A stretch of 64,000 nucleotides of DNA from assembly GCF_021462225.1 (NCBI RefSeq), contig NC_061816.1:2329731-2393730 (forward strand), written 5' to 3'. The notes below the pieces were generated by a model, which was not told where the DNA came from, did not search any database, and was given only the letters and a program-made list of their open reading frames with translations. Both the position numbers and the translations under genes were made by a program. This DNA is from Girardinichthys multiradiatus (taxonomy: Eukaryota; Chordata; Actinopteri; Cyprinodontiformes; Goodeidae). Shown one piece after another: positions 22,283 through 33,559 of this stretch. Positions within the stretch are counted from its first letter, which is position 1. Every line of letters starts with the position of its first letter.

Positions 22283-22960
22283 TTATTTTTTCTTCTTATG
22301 TGATGAGAATAAGATTATTTTACCTCTCTTCACTGCTTTCCTTGCCTTCCAGAGAACCGATGTTGATGTCCCAGTTAGGTCATTATACTCAAAATAAGAA
22401 GTCCACTCGTCTTTAAAATATTTGATAAAATCTTCATCCTTAAGCAATGCTGTATTCAATCTCCAGCTTTTACTTTGATGGTTTTCTTTCTTATTTGCAA
22501 TAGTTAAAGAGACAGGAGCATGATTGCTGACAGCTATAGGGTGTATCTCAGTGTCTAAAATATCAACCAACAGCGAGCAGCTGATTTAAGAAATATTCCA
22601 GACTAGAGTAAGAGTGATGGACATGTGAGAATAAAGTATATTCTCTGCGGTTAGGGTGAAGAGATCGCCATTCATTGCAAATTCCTGTTTAACTGTATTT
22701 ATTGATTGCCAACTGGGCTGAGTCCATGTTGTTGTCAGCCTGTCCATTTCTTCATTTAGACCAATGTTAAGATCAGACTCAAGAAGAAGTGAGCAATCCA
22801 AGTGTTCAGACGGTGCAGAAAAAAAGTATGGAAGAATGGGGCGTCATCAACATTTGGGGCATATATGCTGACAGTAAATAACTTTTGGTTATGTATAGAT
22901 ATTTTTATTATTATAAATCTACCCTCTGGATCTATAATAGTTTCTGATACTGCAAAATTT
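22283..22960 (-). mobile_element. L1-like endonuclease fragment
   Basis: The minus strand shows PNVDDAPFFHTFFSAPSEH at about 22860, then the SLLLESDLNIGLNEEMDRL block (where GGDFN is expected), and then HPIAVSNHAPVSLTIANKKE at about 22520, where the catalytic SDH is SNH. The left portion ends in RGKIILFSSHKKKK. This is a second copy of the family seen at 6190-6775 and is inactive. Confidence 0.7.
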
Positions 22961-22974
22961 ACAGAATTAAAATT

Positions 22975-23500
22975 ATGAGGGTTCCAAGCCCACAGGAGCG
23001 AGCAGGGAACCCTATTGGAGCAGAGCAGAGCAGGGAACCCTATTGTTTTTATACATTTTTTTTTTTAAGAGTTCTTCTTTTCTGCTAAAACATGCAAAGG
23101 CAAAATCTAATTTCAATTACTTCTCCAACATTTTACGCTCAATCAAGATGAACGTCTGTACATACCATCTACAGAGTTAGCGGATAAAATGGTATGAAAA
23201 CATTCTCAAATGTTCAAACATTTTCTAAGCTATTTGCGAACTAGCTAATCACAAACTAGCAGAAACGTTAATTGACCATATCGCTACCGTATTTCATGAT
23301 TTCCAAGCAAGATTAGAGATTCTGATAGAGGATGAACTATTGTGCCTATACATTTAGCTTGATACGCATTCAATACTAGAGAGCTCTATAGGCACCAAAC
23401 GTTTATACATGCATAACTGATTGACGGATTGACACACAACTGTCAATGTACATATGCTCAAGACCTTGGTCTGAGGACATAGTTTTAATAATAGAAGTGG
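22975..23500. other. Unclassified interspersed sequence
   Basis: A short direct duplication of GAGCAGGGAACCCTATTG occurs at about 23001-23045. No open frame is present. GGGTTCCAAGCCC resembles GGGACCCAAGCCC at 26519, which hints at a further old repeat family. Confidence 0.35.
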
Positions 23501-23590
23501 GCATGTCTTGATTGTATGACTGATTATAATGTAAAGCTTTGTGGGGTCTCTGGGGACTTCATAAAGGAAGTGCAGGCCATTTACTATTTT
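23500..23590 (+). repeat. Interspersed tail repeat
   Basis: Same family as 16425-16520: GTAAAGCTTTGTGGGGTC followed by GTGCAGGCCATTTACTA. Orientation is +. Confidence 0.55.
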
Positions 23591-23662
23591 TCTTGAGGCC
23601 GATATTACACAAGTCTCAGTATATTTTTTGTCTAGTGCTAAATCGTCTGTTTCATTTGTATG

Positions 23663-24900
23663 TTAAACAGTTTGTTTTTTTTTCAGCATAAAATGACAAT
23701 GTCTTATTATCCCATCTATCCCAGCCTTAAAAGTAGACAGGGTGTCTGCCTTATGGACTAAAACTGGGAGCTGGTTCCACAGGAGAGGAGCCTGATAACT
23801 AAAGCATCTGCCTCCCATTCTACTTCTCGAGACTCTAGGAACCACCAGTAAACCTGCAGTCTGAGATTAAAGTGCTCTGTTAGGAACATATGGAACAATC
23901 AGATCTCTGATGTATGATGGAGTTTGATCGTTAAGGGTTTTATATGTGAGAATTTTAACTTCTATTCTGGATTTAACAGGAAGCCAGCGTCCTATGAATA
24001 ATTACCTTCTTTTTCAGGGGGCTGCATTGTCTGTTGCACCATGCAATGAGGAAGTAACACTATAAACAAGAGAATCAATTTGTCAAGGGGAAGAAACAAA
24101 ATTATTGCCCTCCACTGTGGTCTTCTGTGATAATGAGGAAATTAAAAGTGGAACAGATTTTTTAAAGGTTGTTACAGCATTGTCTGATAATGATCTACTA
24201 TAATGAAATTTTCTTTCAGGTGTGGAGTACTCGGTTAAATTAAACTCAAAGGTTATTAAGAAATGGTCAGACAGGACAGGGTTATGAGAGAATATTGTTA
24301 TGTTTTTACACTCAGTGCCATATGTCAGCACAAGGTCCAGAGAATGAAGACAAAGGTGGGTAGGTTTGTTAATGTTTTGAGCAAAGCCAATTGAGTCTAA
24401 GATAGCATTAAAGGTTATATTTAAGCTATCACTTTCAGCGTCTACATGAATGTTAAAATCCCCCACTATAATAACTTTATCTGTATTTAACACTAAATCA
24501 GATAAAAGGTCTGAAAACTGATCTAAAAATTGAGAGTAAGGGCCTGGTGGACGGTACAAAACAACAAACAGAAGAGGTTTTAGTGCTTTGCAATTTGGAT
24601 GAGGAAAACTAAGGATTAAATATTCAAAAGAGTTGTAGCTATTGATTGGTCTGGGACTAATCAATAAATAGGACTGAAAGATGGTTGCTACTCCTCCTCC
24701 TCACCCAGAATGTCGAGGTATGTGAAAATTTAAATAATTAGTAGGAGTTGACTCATTTATAGTAACATAATCCTCTTGCTGCAGCCAGGTTTCTGAGACA
24801 AAATAAAGCAATCTTATTGTCACAAATCAGGTCACTAACTAGCAAAGTCTTTGAAGAGAGAGATCTTATGTTCAGTAAGCCACATTTAATTGTTTTCTTT
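23663..24900 (-). mobile_element. Internally deleted LINE (L2/CR1-like, tentative)
   Basis: On the minus strand the 5' part runs from about 24880: [10 protein letters not shown], then ALFCLTETWL, and then the long open piece 24664-24083. That piece holds LLFVVLYRPPGPYSQFLDQF, VIIVGDFNIHVDAESD and NPVLSDHFLITFEF, an endonuclease with GDFN and SDH intact. Directly after it, 23990-23663 encodes the extreme C-terminus with PLLWNQLPVLVHKADTLSTF. The reverse transcriptase between the two is missing, so this copy carries a large internal deletion. Confidence 0.75.
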
Positions 24901-27129
24901 TTCTTTTTAGTCTGAGTTGATTTTATTTTTATGAGATTTTCATGATTTCCTGAGGTCAGAGGTTTGGAGAACTAATAAATTCGGCCAGATTCCTAGAAGG
25001 AAGAGCTGCTCCATCCAAAGTGGGTTGGATGCCATTGTAAAGGACCTTACTAATATTTTCTGTATTTTAAACTGGTTCATAAGCCAATGCTTTTATTTTG
25101 AAAGGCTTAGAACAGCAAATTAATTGCCGCAACGGTACAGCAGCAGCAGCGCAAATCTGTATACACAGAGAAGGTGTACTCCACAATTGAAACAAGAAAA
25201 GGATATTGCTAAGGTGTAACTCCGAGCTGCAAATGGTTTAGTACCTGGTTGGTTAGGGAACAAGGTTGGTATTGGCATTTAGTTGTGAAAATGTATATTT
25301 AGTTATATTTCAGAGCATACTGGTTGCTATTAAGTGTAGCACTTACATCGTTTCCCAGTAGAGGGCGCTTATGTTCTTTGGTAAGTTAGTTATGCTTAGC
25401 AATATAAAGGATTATAAGTTTAATGTTATATGCTGTGTAAAGTCACAGGCGGTTGCAATATGGTCTATCTTGTTTCACAGGACAGTAAAATATAGAAGTT
25501 ATGTTAAAGGGTTAAATAAATAGACTTGTAATAGCACTTAAGATAAAGATTGTCATGGATAAAGGGTTGTAATAATTCATGGTAGGTAAATAAATAAGGC
25601 AAAGGGTTAAAGGCAATATACTGTTTGAGTTACTAATAGTATATTTTATTTCGTATATTTGTACCCTAACATGCAAGGCTGTTCAATTATCAACAGTGAA
25701 GTAAGCCGGAGAACAAGCCAGTGTCTAGAGTTTGTGCATGAGTTGGTTTGAATAAACGCCGGCCTCGTTGGGCCAGAGCAAAGACAATGGACTCCTTGTT
25801 TTCAGGAAGAAACCACACTTAAACATCGATCTGCGTATCGGTGTATGAATTTGTGCATGTTGGTGAGTGCGTCTGGGTGAATGTGGCTCTAGTGTAAAGC
25901 GCTTTGAGTGGTCAGTATGACAGGTAAAGCGCTATATAAGTTCAGTCCATTTACCATTAATGCGTAGAGATTGCTAATTGTTTTCATATGCATACATGAT
26001 TCTCCATGACAACACGCACATGCCAACTGTAAGCGGCATATGATCATTTAAAACAAAAAGGTTGACACGCTAAGTTCAGTGGCAGAGCGAGAAAGTAAAA
26101 AGCACACCGGTCTGATAACTTCTTGGCCCATCCTTACAGTGAAAAAAACATACACCGCTATTCCTTCCCTCTCACATTGAGACAGAAACTTACTTTTAAA
26201 GGGCAGATACAGCTAAATTGGACAGTTAAAAATACATTAAAAGTTGAAAGCTTACCGTTGTTGCTGTTGCCACTCATTCTGCTGCTCCCTCCAGGGAGCG
26301 CAGAGAGCATGTGAAGTGTCATGCATTGAGATCACATGAAACCCTGGCACTTCACATAATCTTCACGCATGGCTTCTGAATGCAATTAATGGATCGGTGA
26401 ACGCATGTACGTATCGGCCAATGCTGATACAAGGAAAAACACAAATAAAGGCCTAAAATATCAGCCACCCGATGTATCGGTAGTGCACAAGTTCAAAATT
26501 AAGGCATGTACTGACTGAGGGACCCAAGCCCAGGGGGTGCTATAAGCAAAATAAATTCATGTAGCCAAAATGGCAGAATGGATTCTCATAAGATTTGGTA
26601 CATTTTTTTCAGAATACCACCTAGAGACTGTTATCAATATGGTAATGATTGGTCAAAGTGGGCGTGGCTTATGTATGAGAAGATACCTCCGACCTTTCGG
26701 TTATAAAAGAAATTCCCCAAAAATCACTCGTGGTACATAGTGCTTAGACCTTAAGGGTATGATCTTTGGATAATCTTGAAGAATACCTATTCTAGTTGTA
26801 GTTCCATCTCAAAGCACGTCATTACAATGTAAGAAGTTTGGCAATAAAGCTAGCACCTGTATCTCCAGGTCTGTTTAGCCAAACACTGTGGAATTTTGCA
26901 CACTACTTAAGTAGGCAACGCCTATAATTCCCAATAAACATTGTTCAATTTGGACTGCCCACTTGTGTACAATACATTTATAAAGATATATATATAAAGA
27001 TAGATCATTTTGATGAAAAAATTTAAATGTGGTGGCTGAAGAAAGATTTTGCGATTTTTCTGACAAGCTATGGAATTTATATGATGTTTTCAATTTTGGT
27101 CTTTTGCTCTACTATCATTGAAATGATTA
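24901..27129. other. Long stretch with little that can be assigned
   Basis: A tail repeat of the 16425 family lies at 25860-25965. AATAAACG near 25751, with T/A-rich sequence before it, could be an old LTR poly(A) signal, but no LTR borders could be fixed. No supported coding region. Confidence 0.4.
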
Positions 27130-27658
27130 ACAGTTCTTTTTAAAACTATCATTAAAATTAGGGACATGATGACAATGCACATCATTCCATATATAGATGT
27201 GGTTATCTGAGAATATTTAGGGAATTAAATGAATTACCATTTATTTTTTATGAATTCGTAAATTTAGCTAAGTACTATGGAAATGACTGTTAACGATTTT
27301 TGGTTGAAAAGTTAATTACTTCAGGCACTTAAATAAATACTCATTGGTCCTTCTACAGTAATGCTCATCTGAGAATATTTTGGGAATTTAATGAAGAAAT
27401 ATGGATTTTTAATTCAGGTCATGGTTGTATCGTATAAACAATGCTTTTTAATTTTTTATTGGAAAAACTATTAAATCTAAGGACATTATAAACAATGCAT
27501 ATTATTGCAGATATAGACATGGTTAATTGAGAATTGTTTGAAAATTATGAGGCATAGTGATTTTATGAAATTTGCTTAAAATTCTCTGTTCACTCTCAAA
27601 ATGGGAATTTACATTTTTCTTTTGAAAACATATTTGGTCTAAGGACAAGGGACTTTTA
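27130..27658. repeat. Degenerate tandem repeat, unit about 160 bp
   Basis: Three and a part units begin near 27138, 27304, 27458 and 27620. Each carries a variant of TAGGGACATGATGACAATGC, then ATATAGATGTGG, then ATCTGAGAATATTTAGGGAA, then a TTTATGAATTC-like segment. The array resumes after the Tc1 element, near 29225-29300. Confidence 0.55.
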
Positions 27659-29222
27659 CAGGTCCTTCTCAAAAAATTAGCATATTGTGATAAAGTTCAT
27701 TATTTTCTATAATGTAATGATGAAAATTTAACATTCATATATTTTAGATTCATTGCACACTAACTGAAATATTTCAGGTCTTTTATTGTCTTAATACAGA
27801 TGATTTTGGCATACAGCTCATGAAAACCCAAAATTCCTATCTCACAAAATTAGCATATCATTAAAAGGGTCTCTAAACGAGCTATGAACCTAATCATCTG
27901 AATCAACGGGTTAACTCTAAACACCTGCAAAAGATTCCTGAGGCCTTTAAAACTCCCAGCCTGGTTTATCACTCAAAACCCCAATCATGGGTAAGACTGC
28001 CGACCTGACTGCTGTCCAGAAGGCCACTATTGACACCCTCAAGCAAGAGGGTAAGACACAGAAAGAAATTTCTGAACGAATAGGCTGTTCCCAGAGTGCT
28101 GTATCAAGGCACCTCAGTGGGAAGTCTGTGGGAAGGAAAAAGTGTGGCAGAAAACGCTGCACAACGAGAAGAGGTGACCGGACCTTGAGGAAGATTGTGG
28201 AGAAGGGCCGATTCCAGACCTTGGGGGACCTGCGGAAGCAGTGGACTGAGTCTGGAGTAGAAACATCCAGAGCCACCGTGCACAGGCGTGTGCAGGAAAT
28301 GGGCTACAGGTGCCGCATTCCCCAGACCTGGGCTACAGAGAAGCAGCACTGGACTGTTGCTCAGTGGTCCAAAGTACTTTTTTCGGATGAAAGCAAATTC
28401 TGCATGTCATTCGGAATTCAAGGTGCCAGAGTCTGGAGGAAGACTGGGGAGAAGGAAATGCCAAAATGCAAGAAGTCCAGTGTCAAGTACCCACAGTGAT
28501 GGTCTGGGGTGCCGTGTCAGCTGCTGGTGTTGGTCCACTGTGTTTTATCAAGGGCAGGGTCAATGCAGCTAGCTATCAGGAGATTTTGGAGCACTTCATG
28601 CTTCCATTTGCTGAAAAGCTTTATGGAGATGAAGATTTCGTTTTTCAGCACGACCTGGCACCTGCTCACAGTGCCAAAACCACTGGTAAATGGTTTACTG
28701 ACCATGGTATCACTGTGCTCAATTGGCCTGCCAACTCTCCTGACCTGAACCCAATAGAGAATCTGTGGGATATTGTGAAGAGAACGTTGAGAGACTCAAG
28801 ACCCAACACTCTGGATGAGCTAAAGGCCGCTATCGAAGCATCCTGGGCCTCCATAAGACCTCAGCAGTGCCACAGGCTGATTGCCTCCATGCCACGCCGC
28901 ATTGAAGCAGTCATTTCTGCAAAAGGATTCCCGACCAAGTATTGAGTGCATAACTGTACATGATTATTTGAAGGTTGACCTTTTTTGTATTAAAAACACT
29001 TTTCTTTTATTGGTCGGATGAAATATGCTAATTTTGTGAGATAGGAATTTTGGGTTTTCATGAGCTGTATGCCAAAATCATCCGTGTTAAGACAATAAAT
29101 GACCTGAAATATTTCAGTTAGTGTGCAATGAATCTAAAATATATGAATGTTAAATTTTCATCATTACATTATAGAAAATAATGAACTTTATCACAATATG
29201 CTAATTTTTTGAGAAGGACCTG
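27659..29222 (+). mobile_element. Tc1-like DD34E transposon, internally deleted sister of 3728-5337
   Basis: Same family as 3728-5337, in the opposite orientation. It is flanked by TA at 27657-27658 and 29223-29224, and the ends are complete. Length is 1564 bp, exactly 46 bp less than the intact copy. That difference is fully explained by a 42-bp deletion and a 4-bp deletion in the transposase. It sits in a degenerate tandem repeat. Confidence 0.95.
27987..28945 (+). pseudogene. Tc1-like transposase with two deletions
   Basis: The frame starts MGKTADLTAV at 27987. A 42-bp deletion at about 28325 removes 14 residues (the VKPLLNQKQRKKRL segment of the intact copy) but keeps frame. At about 28496 one of two tandem CAGT units is lost, shifting the frame and giving a stop at 28497-28499. 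The remaining catalytic half is open in another frame to 28945 and keeps D in FQHDLAPAHS and E in NPIENLW with 34-residue spacing. The first aspartate (SDESKF) is also present. The element could still be moved by a related transposase, since its ends are intact. Confidence 0.95.
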
Positions 29223-29299
29223 TATATCGTACTTCTGTCATGAAATCTTTCTTCAGTAACATTTTGAGAATTTAAGAAGACACTGGATTCTTGAATTTC

Positions 29300-30100
29300 T
29301 CGAAACGTTTTTCTTCAATGCAATAAATTAGCCACAATGCATTGTAAGGGCTAAGCCTTTTAGGTCTGAGTGTCTCTGCAAGCAGGTTTTAACCTGACCC
29401 TATGGAAAATGTGGTCATATTAAATGATGAATGCGTGCTGGGGTGGTGGGTCACATGACATGGTGAGCTGGGAGGGGCAGGGCAAAGGGCAGGCTTGCTA
29501 GGAAGGGCTTGGAGCCCATTCATAACTGCTTGCAGTTGTAGTTCTAATTATAATAGTTGTGTGGGAATAAACCTCCATCGGGCTGCGTGTGTGATGGCTG
29601 GTTTCTAGGTCATTATTTATGTGACGTCCTGAACGGCTGTAAAGATTTAAAGTACTTCACAGAGTGTGTGTAGTGACAGTCTTTCTAATAGAAATATAGG
29701 AAGCATATTCACATAATGCAGCAACTAGACAGCCGTGCGGATTTGATGCAGACATTGTTGAACTAAACGGGTTCGAGCCGACAAATGTTTTATTTTCAGC
29801 CAGATTTGAGTCGCTGATGTCATTCAAGAAGTTGTTGGTTTGCTGTAAATCACCACAAACATCCCTCATGGTGTGTAGACACAGTCTCTCTTAGCGATTC
29901 TCCTCCGAAGGGAACCGGTTCTGTTTTTTGACTGCCACAGCAGCGTTGCCATGGTTATTTGGACACGTGGTGGGTGCCTTCCGGTTGTTCATACTATGTT
30001 TCCAATGTATTTAGAGGCGGGGACCAGGAGGTCCAAGGGCCACATGCAGCTACGCAAAATTCAGCACGAATTCGGATGTATGAAGTCTACGTGTTCGGTG
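29300..30100. other. Unassigned sequence
   Basis: A GAATAAACC near 29565 resembles a poly(A) signal. The 70-codon minus-strand frame at 29657-29869 has no recognisable domain. No repeat borders were resolved. Confidence 0.35.
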
Positions 30101-30118
30101 ACATGTCTATGCATGATT

Positions 30119-30340
30119 TCACAAACTTTTAACATGTAAGATGCGCACTCCTTTGTACATGATGCCCCAGGACACCAACATAGCTGTTCTCTGGAGAGAT
30201 GGTGGAAATGCTGGCTGCTGGCCACAGATTTGTTGCATTTTGCCCATTACCATGTTGTCAAAACATCTGTCCACGTAGCTCTCCAGGCTGTCCAAGATTT
30301 CCTCGTCCAGTTTGTTGTTTTGGAAAATATGAGACAGTTG
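30119..30340 (-). other. Coding-like frame of unknown family, copy 1
   Basis: A minus-strand frame is open for 73 codons and ends in TGA at 30119-30121. It contains NNKLDEEILDSLESYVDR, then a FDNMVMGKMQQICGQQP stretch. The first part recurs in 30440-30544 and 54623-54730. It lacks a clear acceptor and a convincing start codon. I do not recognise it; a shared fragment of an older gene or of an unclassified mobile element are both possible. Confidence 0.4.
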
Positions 30341-30369
30341 TTATTTTTTAAAAATGTTTAAATGTTTGG

Positions 30370-31051
30370 CTTAAATGTATTTGTTTGTTTTACCTAAGTT
30401 GGTCATGCTGGTTTGTTTACCAGTATACCGCCATATTACTTATGCACAGCTCTTGCTAGATCTCAGCTGTTTATCATGCTCTCCCCTGGATCTAAACACG
30501 TAGCTCTGCAGGCTATCCAAAGGCTCCTCATCAAGATTGTTGTGGAGGTAAAAATAAAACTATATTTAAAAGGTTAAAGTTAAAATTTAGAAGAATTTTT
30601 CTGACATTTCACTTGGTGGCTTGTTTTACAAAGTTAGATTGTGTTTAGTCGCACTCTGCCATGTGTAATGATTCACAACTGTGTCAAAATCTCAACTCAA
30701 ACTGGACACTTGAGACAAGCTTTTTTTAGACTATAGATTTGATGTATATTGTACTTAAGGTAAAAATGATTGGAAATCCTTAAAAATAGCAAAAGAGGCT
30801 TTATCTATTGTGTGCAAAAATAATAAATATACTCTATTTTAAACCAGCAATGTAATAACTGTTCTTTTTTAACTTTAAAGAAAAACAACTAAATCATTGT
30901 ATACTGTTGTGTTTTTATTATTAAAATTTTGTATTTATACCATGACACAATATATTTACACTCAAGGAGTTTTTCTTTTTTAGTTTTAATCTTTATCATC
31001 TTTGTAACATTGTCAAGGTAAAGTTGTTCATAATGCATGTAATGTGTTTCA
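30370..31051 (+). repeat. Paralogous 5' flank of zinc-finger gene 1
   Basis: 30370-30670 matches 54560-54838, and 30740-31051 matches 60500-60857. Between these two matching parts, unit 2 contains the gypsy-type retrotransposon. The GTTGTTCATAATGCATGTAA element just before the gene is also present before 17928, 50576 and 60858, so it belongs to the ancestral intron or promoter. Confidence 0.8.
30440..30544 (-). other. Coding-like frame of unknown family, copy 2
   Basis: This minus-strand frame of 34 codons reads NNLDEEPLDSLQSYVFRSRG and stops at TAA 30440-30442. It is the ortholog-like partner of 54623-54730 in the duplicated block and a diverged local repeat of 30119-30340. Confidence 0.4.
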
Positions 31052-33535
31052 ATGATGTCTGCAGATTTTAAAGAAGAGTCTCCTGAAGAACAGAGTCCTG
31101 ATATGGACCAGCAGGAGCTGGAGCTCCACCACATAAAGGACGAAAGTGAAAGAATCTGGGCCAGCCAGGATGGAGAACAACTGAATGTGAAGAAGGAGAC
31201 TGATGATACCAGGTCTCCATTAACTGTTGTTAATATGAAGAGTGAAGAGGATGAGGAGAAACCTCTGTTCTCTCAGCTTCATCAACATCAGACAGAAGAT
31301 AGAGATCTTCCAAGCAGCATCTCAGCTGACCAGATAAAAGCAGAAATTAAAGTAGAGGACTGTGGGACAGCAGAATCTAACAGGAACCCAGATCTAAATA
31401 CTCATGGATGCTCTCCCAACTATACAGAGACTGAAGACAGTGAGGATGAAGAGAATGATGTGAAGCATCATGAATCTGAGCTTAAACGCTTATCAGACTC
31501 TGAAACCGAAGACAGTGAGGATGATTGGAAGGAGAGCAGGACTCCAGGGTCAGACAGAAACACTGTCAACAAATCTTTGAGCTGCTCTGATTGTGGAGGA
31601 AGATTTGCTAACAGACGTTCTCTTCAGAGTCACATCACATGTCATCCAAGATTAACGTCTTCAGATTGTTCTGGTAATGAGACGTGTTTCAGAGAGAAGA
31701 AAAACATAGATTCACTGACAAAGGCCCAGACAGGTAGTAAAAATTTTAACTGTGGTGAGTGTGGTAAAAGTTTTAACAGGAAACAAAAGCTAAGCATACA
31801 CATAAAAATCCACACAGCAAACAAACCATTTGGATGTGATGTTTGTGGGAAAAGATTTAACCAAAAAACAACTTTAAACAACCATATAAAAACTCACACA
31901 GGGGAGAAATCTTTTGGTTGTGATGCATGTGGAAAAAGATTTAACCAAAAGTCATATTTAAACAGACACATTAAAATCCACACAGAAGAAAAACTTTTTG
32001 GTTGTGATGCATGTGGAAAGAGATTTAACCAAAAGTCATATTTAAACAAACACAGGAGAATCCACACAGAAGACAACCCCTTTAGTTGTGATGTTTGTGG
32101 AAAAAGATTTTACCAAACCTCAGATCTAAACAGACACATTAGAATCCATGCAGAAGACAAACCCTTTAGTGGTGATGTATGTGAAAAAAGATTCGACCAA
32201 ACCTCAAATTTAAACAAAAACATGAGAATCCACATTGGAGACAAACCTTTTGGTTGTGACGCTTGTGGAAAGAAATTTAAACAAAAGTCAAATTTAAACA
32301 AACATATGAAAATCCACATAGGAGACAAACCTTTTGGTTGTGACGCTTGTGGAAGGAGATTTAAACAAAAGTCAAATTTAAACAAACACATGAGAATTCA
32401 CGCAGAAGACAAACCCTTTAGATGTGATGTTTGTGGAAAAAGGTTTGCTTACATGTCACTTTTAAACGGACACATGAGAATTCACACAGAAGACAAACCC
32501 TTTAATTGTGATGTTTGTGGAAAAAGGTTTATCTCCAAGTCAAATTTAAACAGACACATAAAAATCCACACAGAGGACAAACGCTGTGGCTGTGATGCAT
32601 GTGGAAAAAGATTTGCCTGGAAGTCAGTTTTAAACAGACACATGAGAATCCACACAGGAGACAAACCCTTTGGTTGTGATGCATGTGGAAAGAGATATTA
32701 CCAAAAGTCACATTTGAACAGCCACATGAGAATCCACACAGGAGACAAACCCTTTGGTTGTGATGCCTGTGGAAAAACATTTGCCTGGAAGTCAAACTTA
32801 GACAAACACATGCGAATCCACACAAGTGACAAACCTTTTAGTTGTGATGTTTGTGGAAAAAGATTTGCCTACAAGTCACTTTTGAACAGACACAAGAATA
32901 TCCACACAGAAGTCAAACCCTTTGCTTGTGATGTTTGTGGAAAAAGATTTGCAATGAAGCCAGTTTTAAGCAGACACATGAGAATCCACACAGGAGAGAA
33001 ACCCTTTGGTTGTGATGTTTGTGGAAAAACATTTCCCTCCAAGTCAAATTTAAACAATCACATGAGAAGCCACACAGGAGTAAAACCCTTTAGTTGTGAT
33101 GCCTGTGGGAAAAGATTTTCCCAGAAGTCACATTTAGTTAAACACATGAGAATCCACACAGGAGAGAGACCCTTTAGTTGTGATGTTTGTGGAAAAAGAT
33201 TTGCGTACAATTCAGTTTTAAACATACACATGAGAATCCACACAGAAGACAAACCCTTTGGTTGTGATGTTTGTGGGAAAAGATATGCCTTAAAGTTCAG
33301 TTTAAACATACATATGAGAATCCACACAGGAGAGAAACCCTTTGGTTGTGATGCATGTGGAAAGAGATATTACCAAAAGTCACATTTGAACAGCCACATG
33401 AGAATCCACACAGGAGACAAACCCTTTAGTTGTGATGTTTGTGGAAAAAGATTTGCCTGGAAGTCAGTTTTAGACAAACACATGAGAATCCACACAGACG
33501 AGAGAAGCCCTTTGGCTGATATGCTTGTGATATAA
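31052..33535 (+). CDS. C2H2 zinc-finger protein, 22 finger motifs (827 aa)
   Basis: Probable nuclear DNA-binding protein. Residues 1-170 are acidic and unstructured, with the DQQELELHHIKDESERIWAS motif of fish C2H2 genes and two TETEDSEDE-type clusters. An isolated finger lies at 178-198 (CSDCGGRF...HITCH). From residue 233 to 821 there are 21 fingers with an exact 28-residue period and TGEKP/TGDKP or TEDKP linkers. The seventh finger overall is degenerate: its first cysteine is G and its first histidine is N. No KRAB, SCAN, BTB or ZAD domain is present. The ATG at 31052 lies in the position where related exons have a splice acceptor (TTTCAA here, TTTCAG there). The gene may therefore start here as a single coding exon, or use the CTGCAG at 31061-31066 as acceptor. 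It ends with TAA at 33533-33535, just short of further decayed fingers. Confidence 0.9.
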   Translation: MMSADFKEESPEEQSPDMDQQELELHHIKDESERIWASQDGEQLNVKKETDDTRSPLTVVNMKSEEDEEKPLFSQLHQHQTEDRDLPSSISADQIKAEIKVEDCGTAESNRNPDLNTHGCSPNYTETEDSEDEENDVKHHESELKRLSDSETEDSEDDWKESRTPGSDRNTVNKSLSCSDCGGRFANRRSLQSHITCHPRLTSSDCSGNETCFREKKNIDSLTKAQTGSKNFNCGECGKSFNRKQKLSIHIKIHTANKPFGCDVCGKRFNQKTTLNNHIKTHTGEKSFGCDACGKRFNQKSYLNRHIKIHTEEKLFGCDACGKRFNQKSYLNKHRRIHTEDNPFSCDVCGKRFYQTSDLNRHIRIHAEDKPFSGDVCEKRFDQTSNLNKNMRIHIGDKPFGCDACGKKFKQKSNLNKHMKIHIGDKPFGCDACGRRFKQKSNLNKHMRIHAEDKPFRCDVCGKRFAYMSLLNGHMRIHTEDKPFNCDVCGKRFISKSNLNRHIKIHTEDKRCGCDACGKRFAWKSVLNRHMRIHTGDKPFGCDACGKRYYQKSHLNSHMRIHTGDKPFGCDACGKTFAWKSNLDKHMRIHTSDKPFSCDVCGKRFAYKSLLNRHKNIHTEVKPFACDVCGKRFAMKPVLSRHMRIHTGEKPFGCDVCGKTFPSKSNLNNHMRSHTGVKPFSCDACGKRFSQKSHLVKHMRIHTGERPFSCDVCGKRFAYNSVLNIHMRIHTEDKPFGCDVCGKRYALKFSLNIHMRIHTGEKPFGCDACGKRYYQKSHLNSHMRIHTGDKPFSCDVCGKRFAWKSVLDKHMRIHTDERSPLADMLVI

Positions 33536-33559
33536 TTATTTACTATAAAAACTATACAA

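Noticed and set aside
25280..25820. LTR-like segment with AATAAACG poly(A)-like signal
   Set aside because: No TG...CA borders with matching flanks could be fixed, and no second copy exists in the window.
32200..33500. Regular 84-bp repeats that could be mistaken for a CRISPR or satellite array
   Set aside because: The repeats are in-frame C2H2 finger codons within one long open frame; no spacer-repeat pattern.
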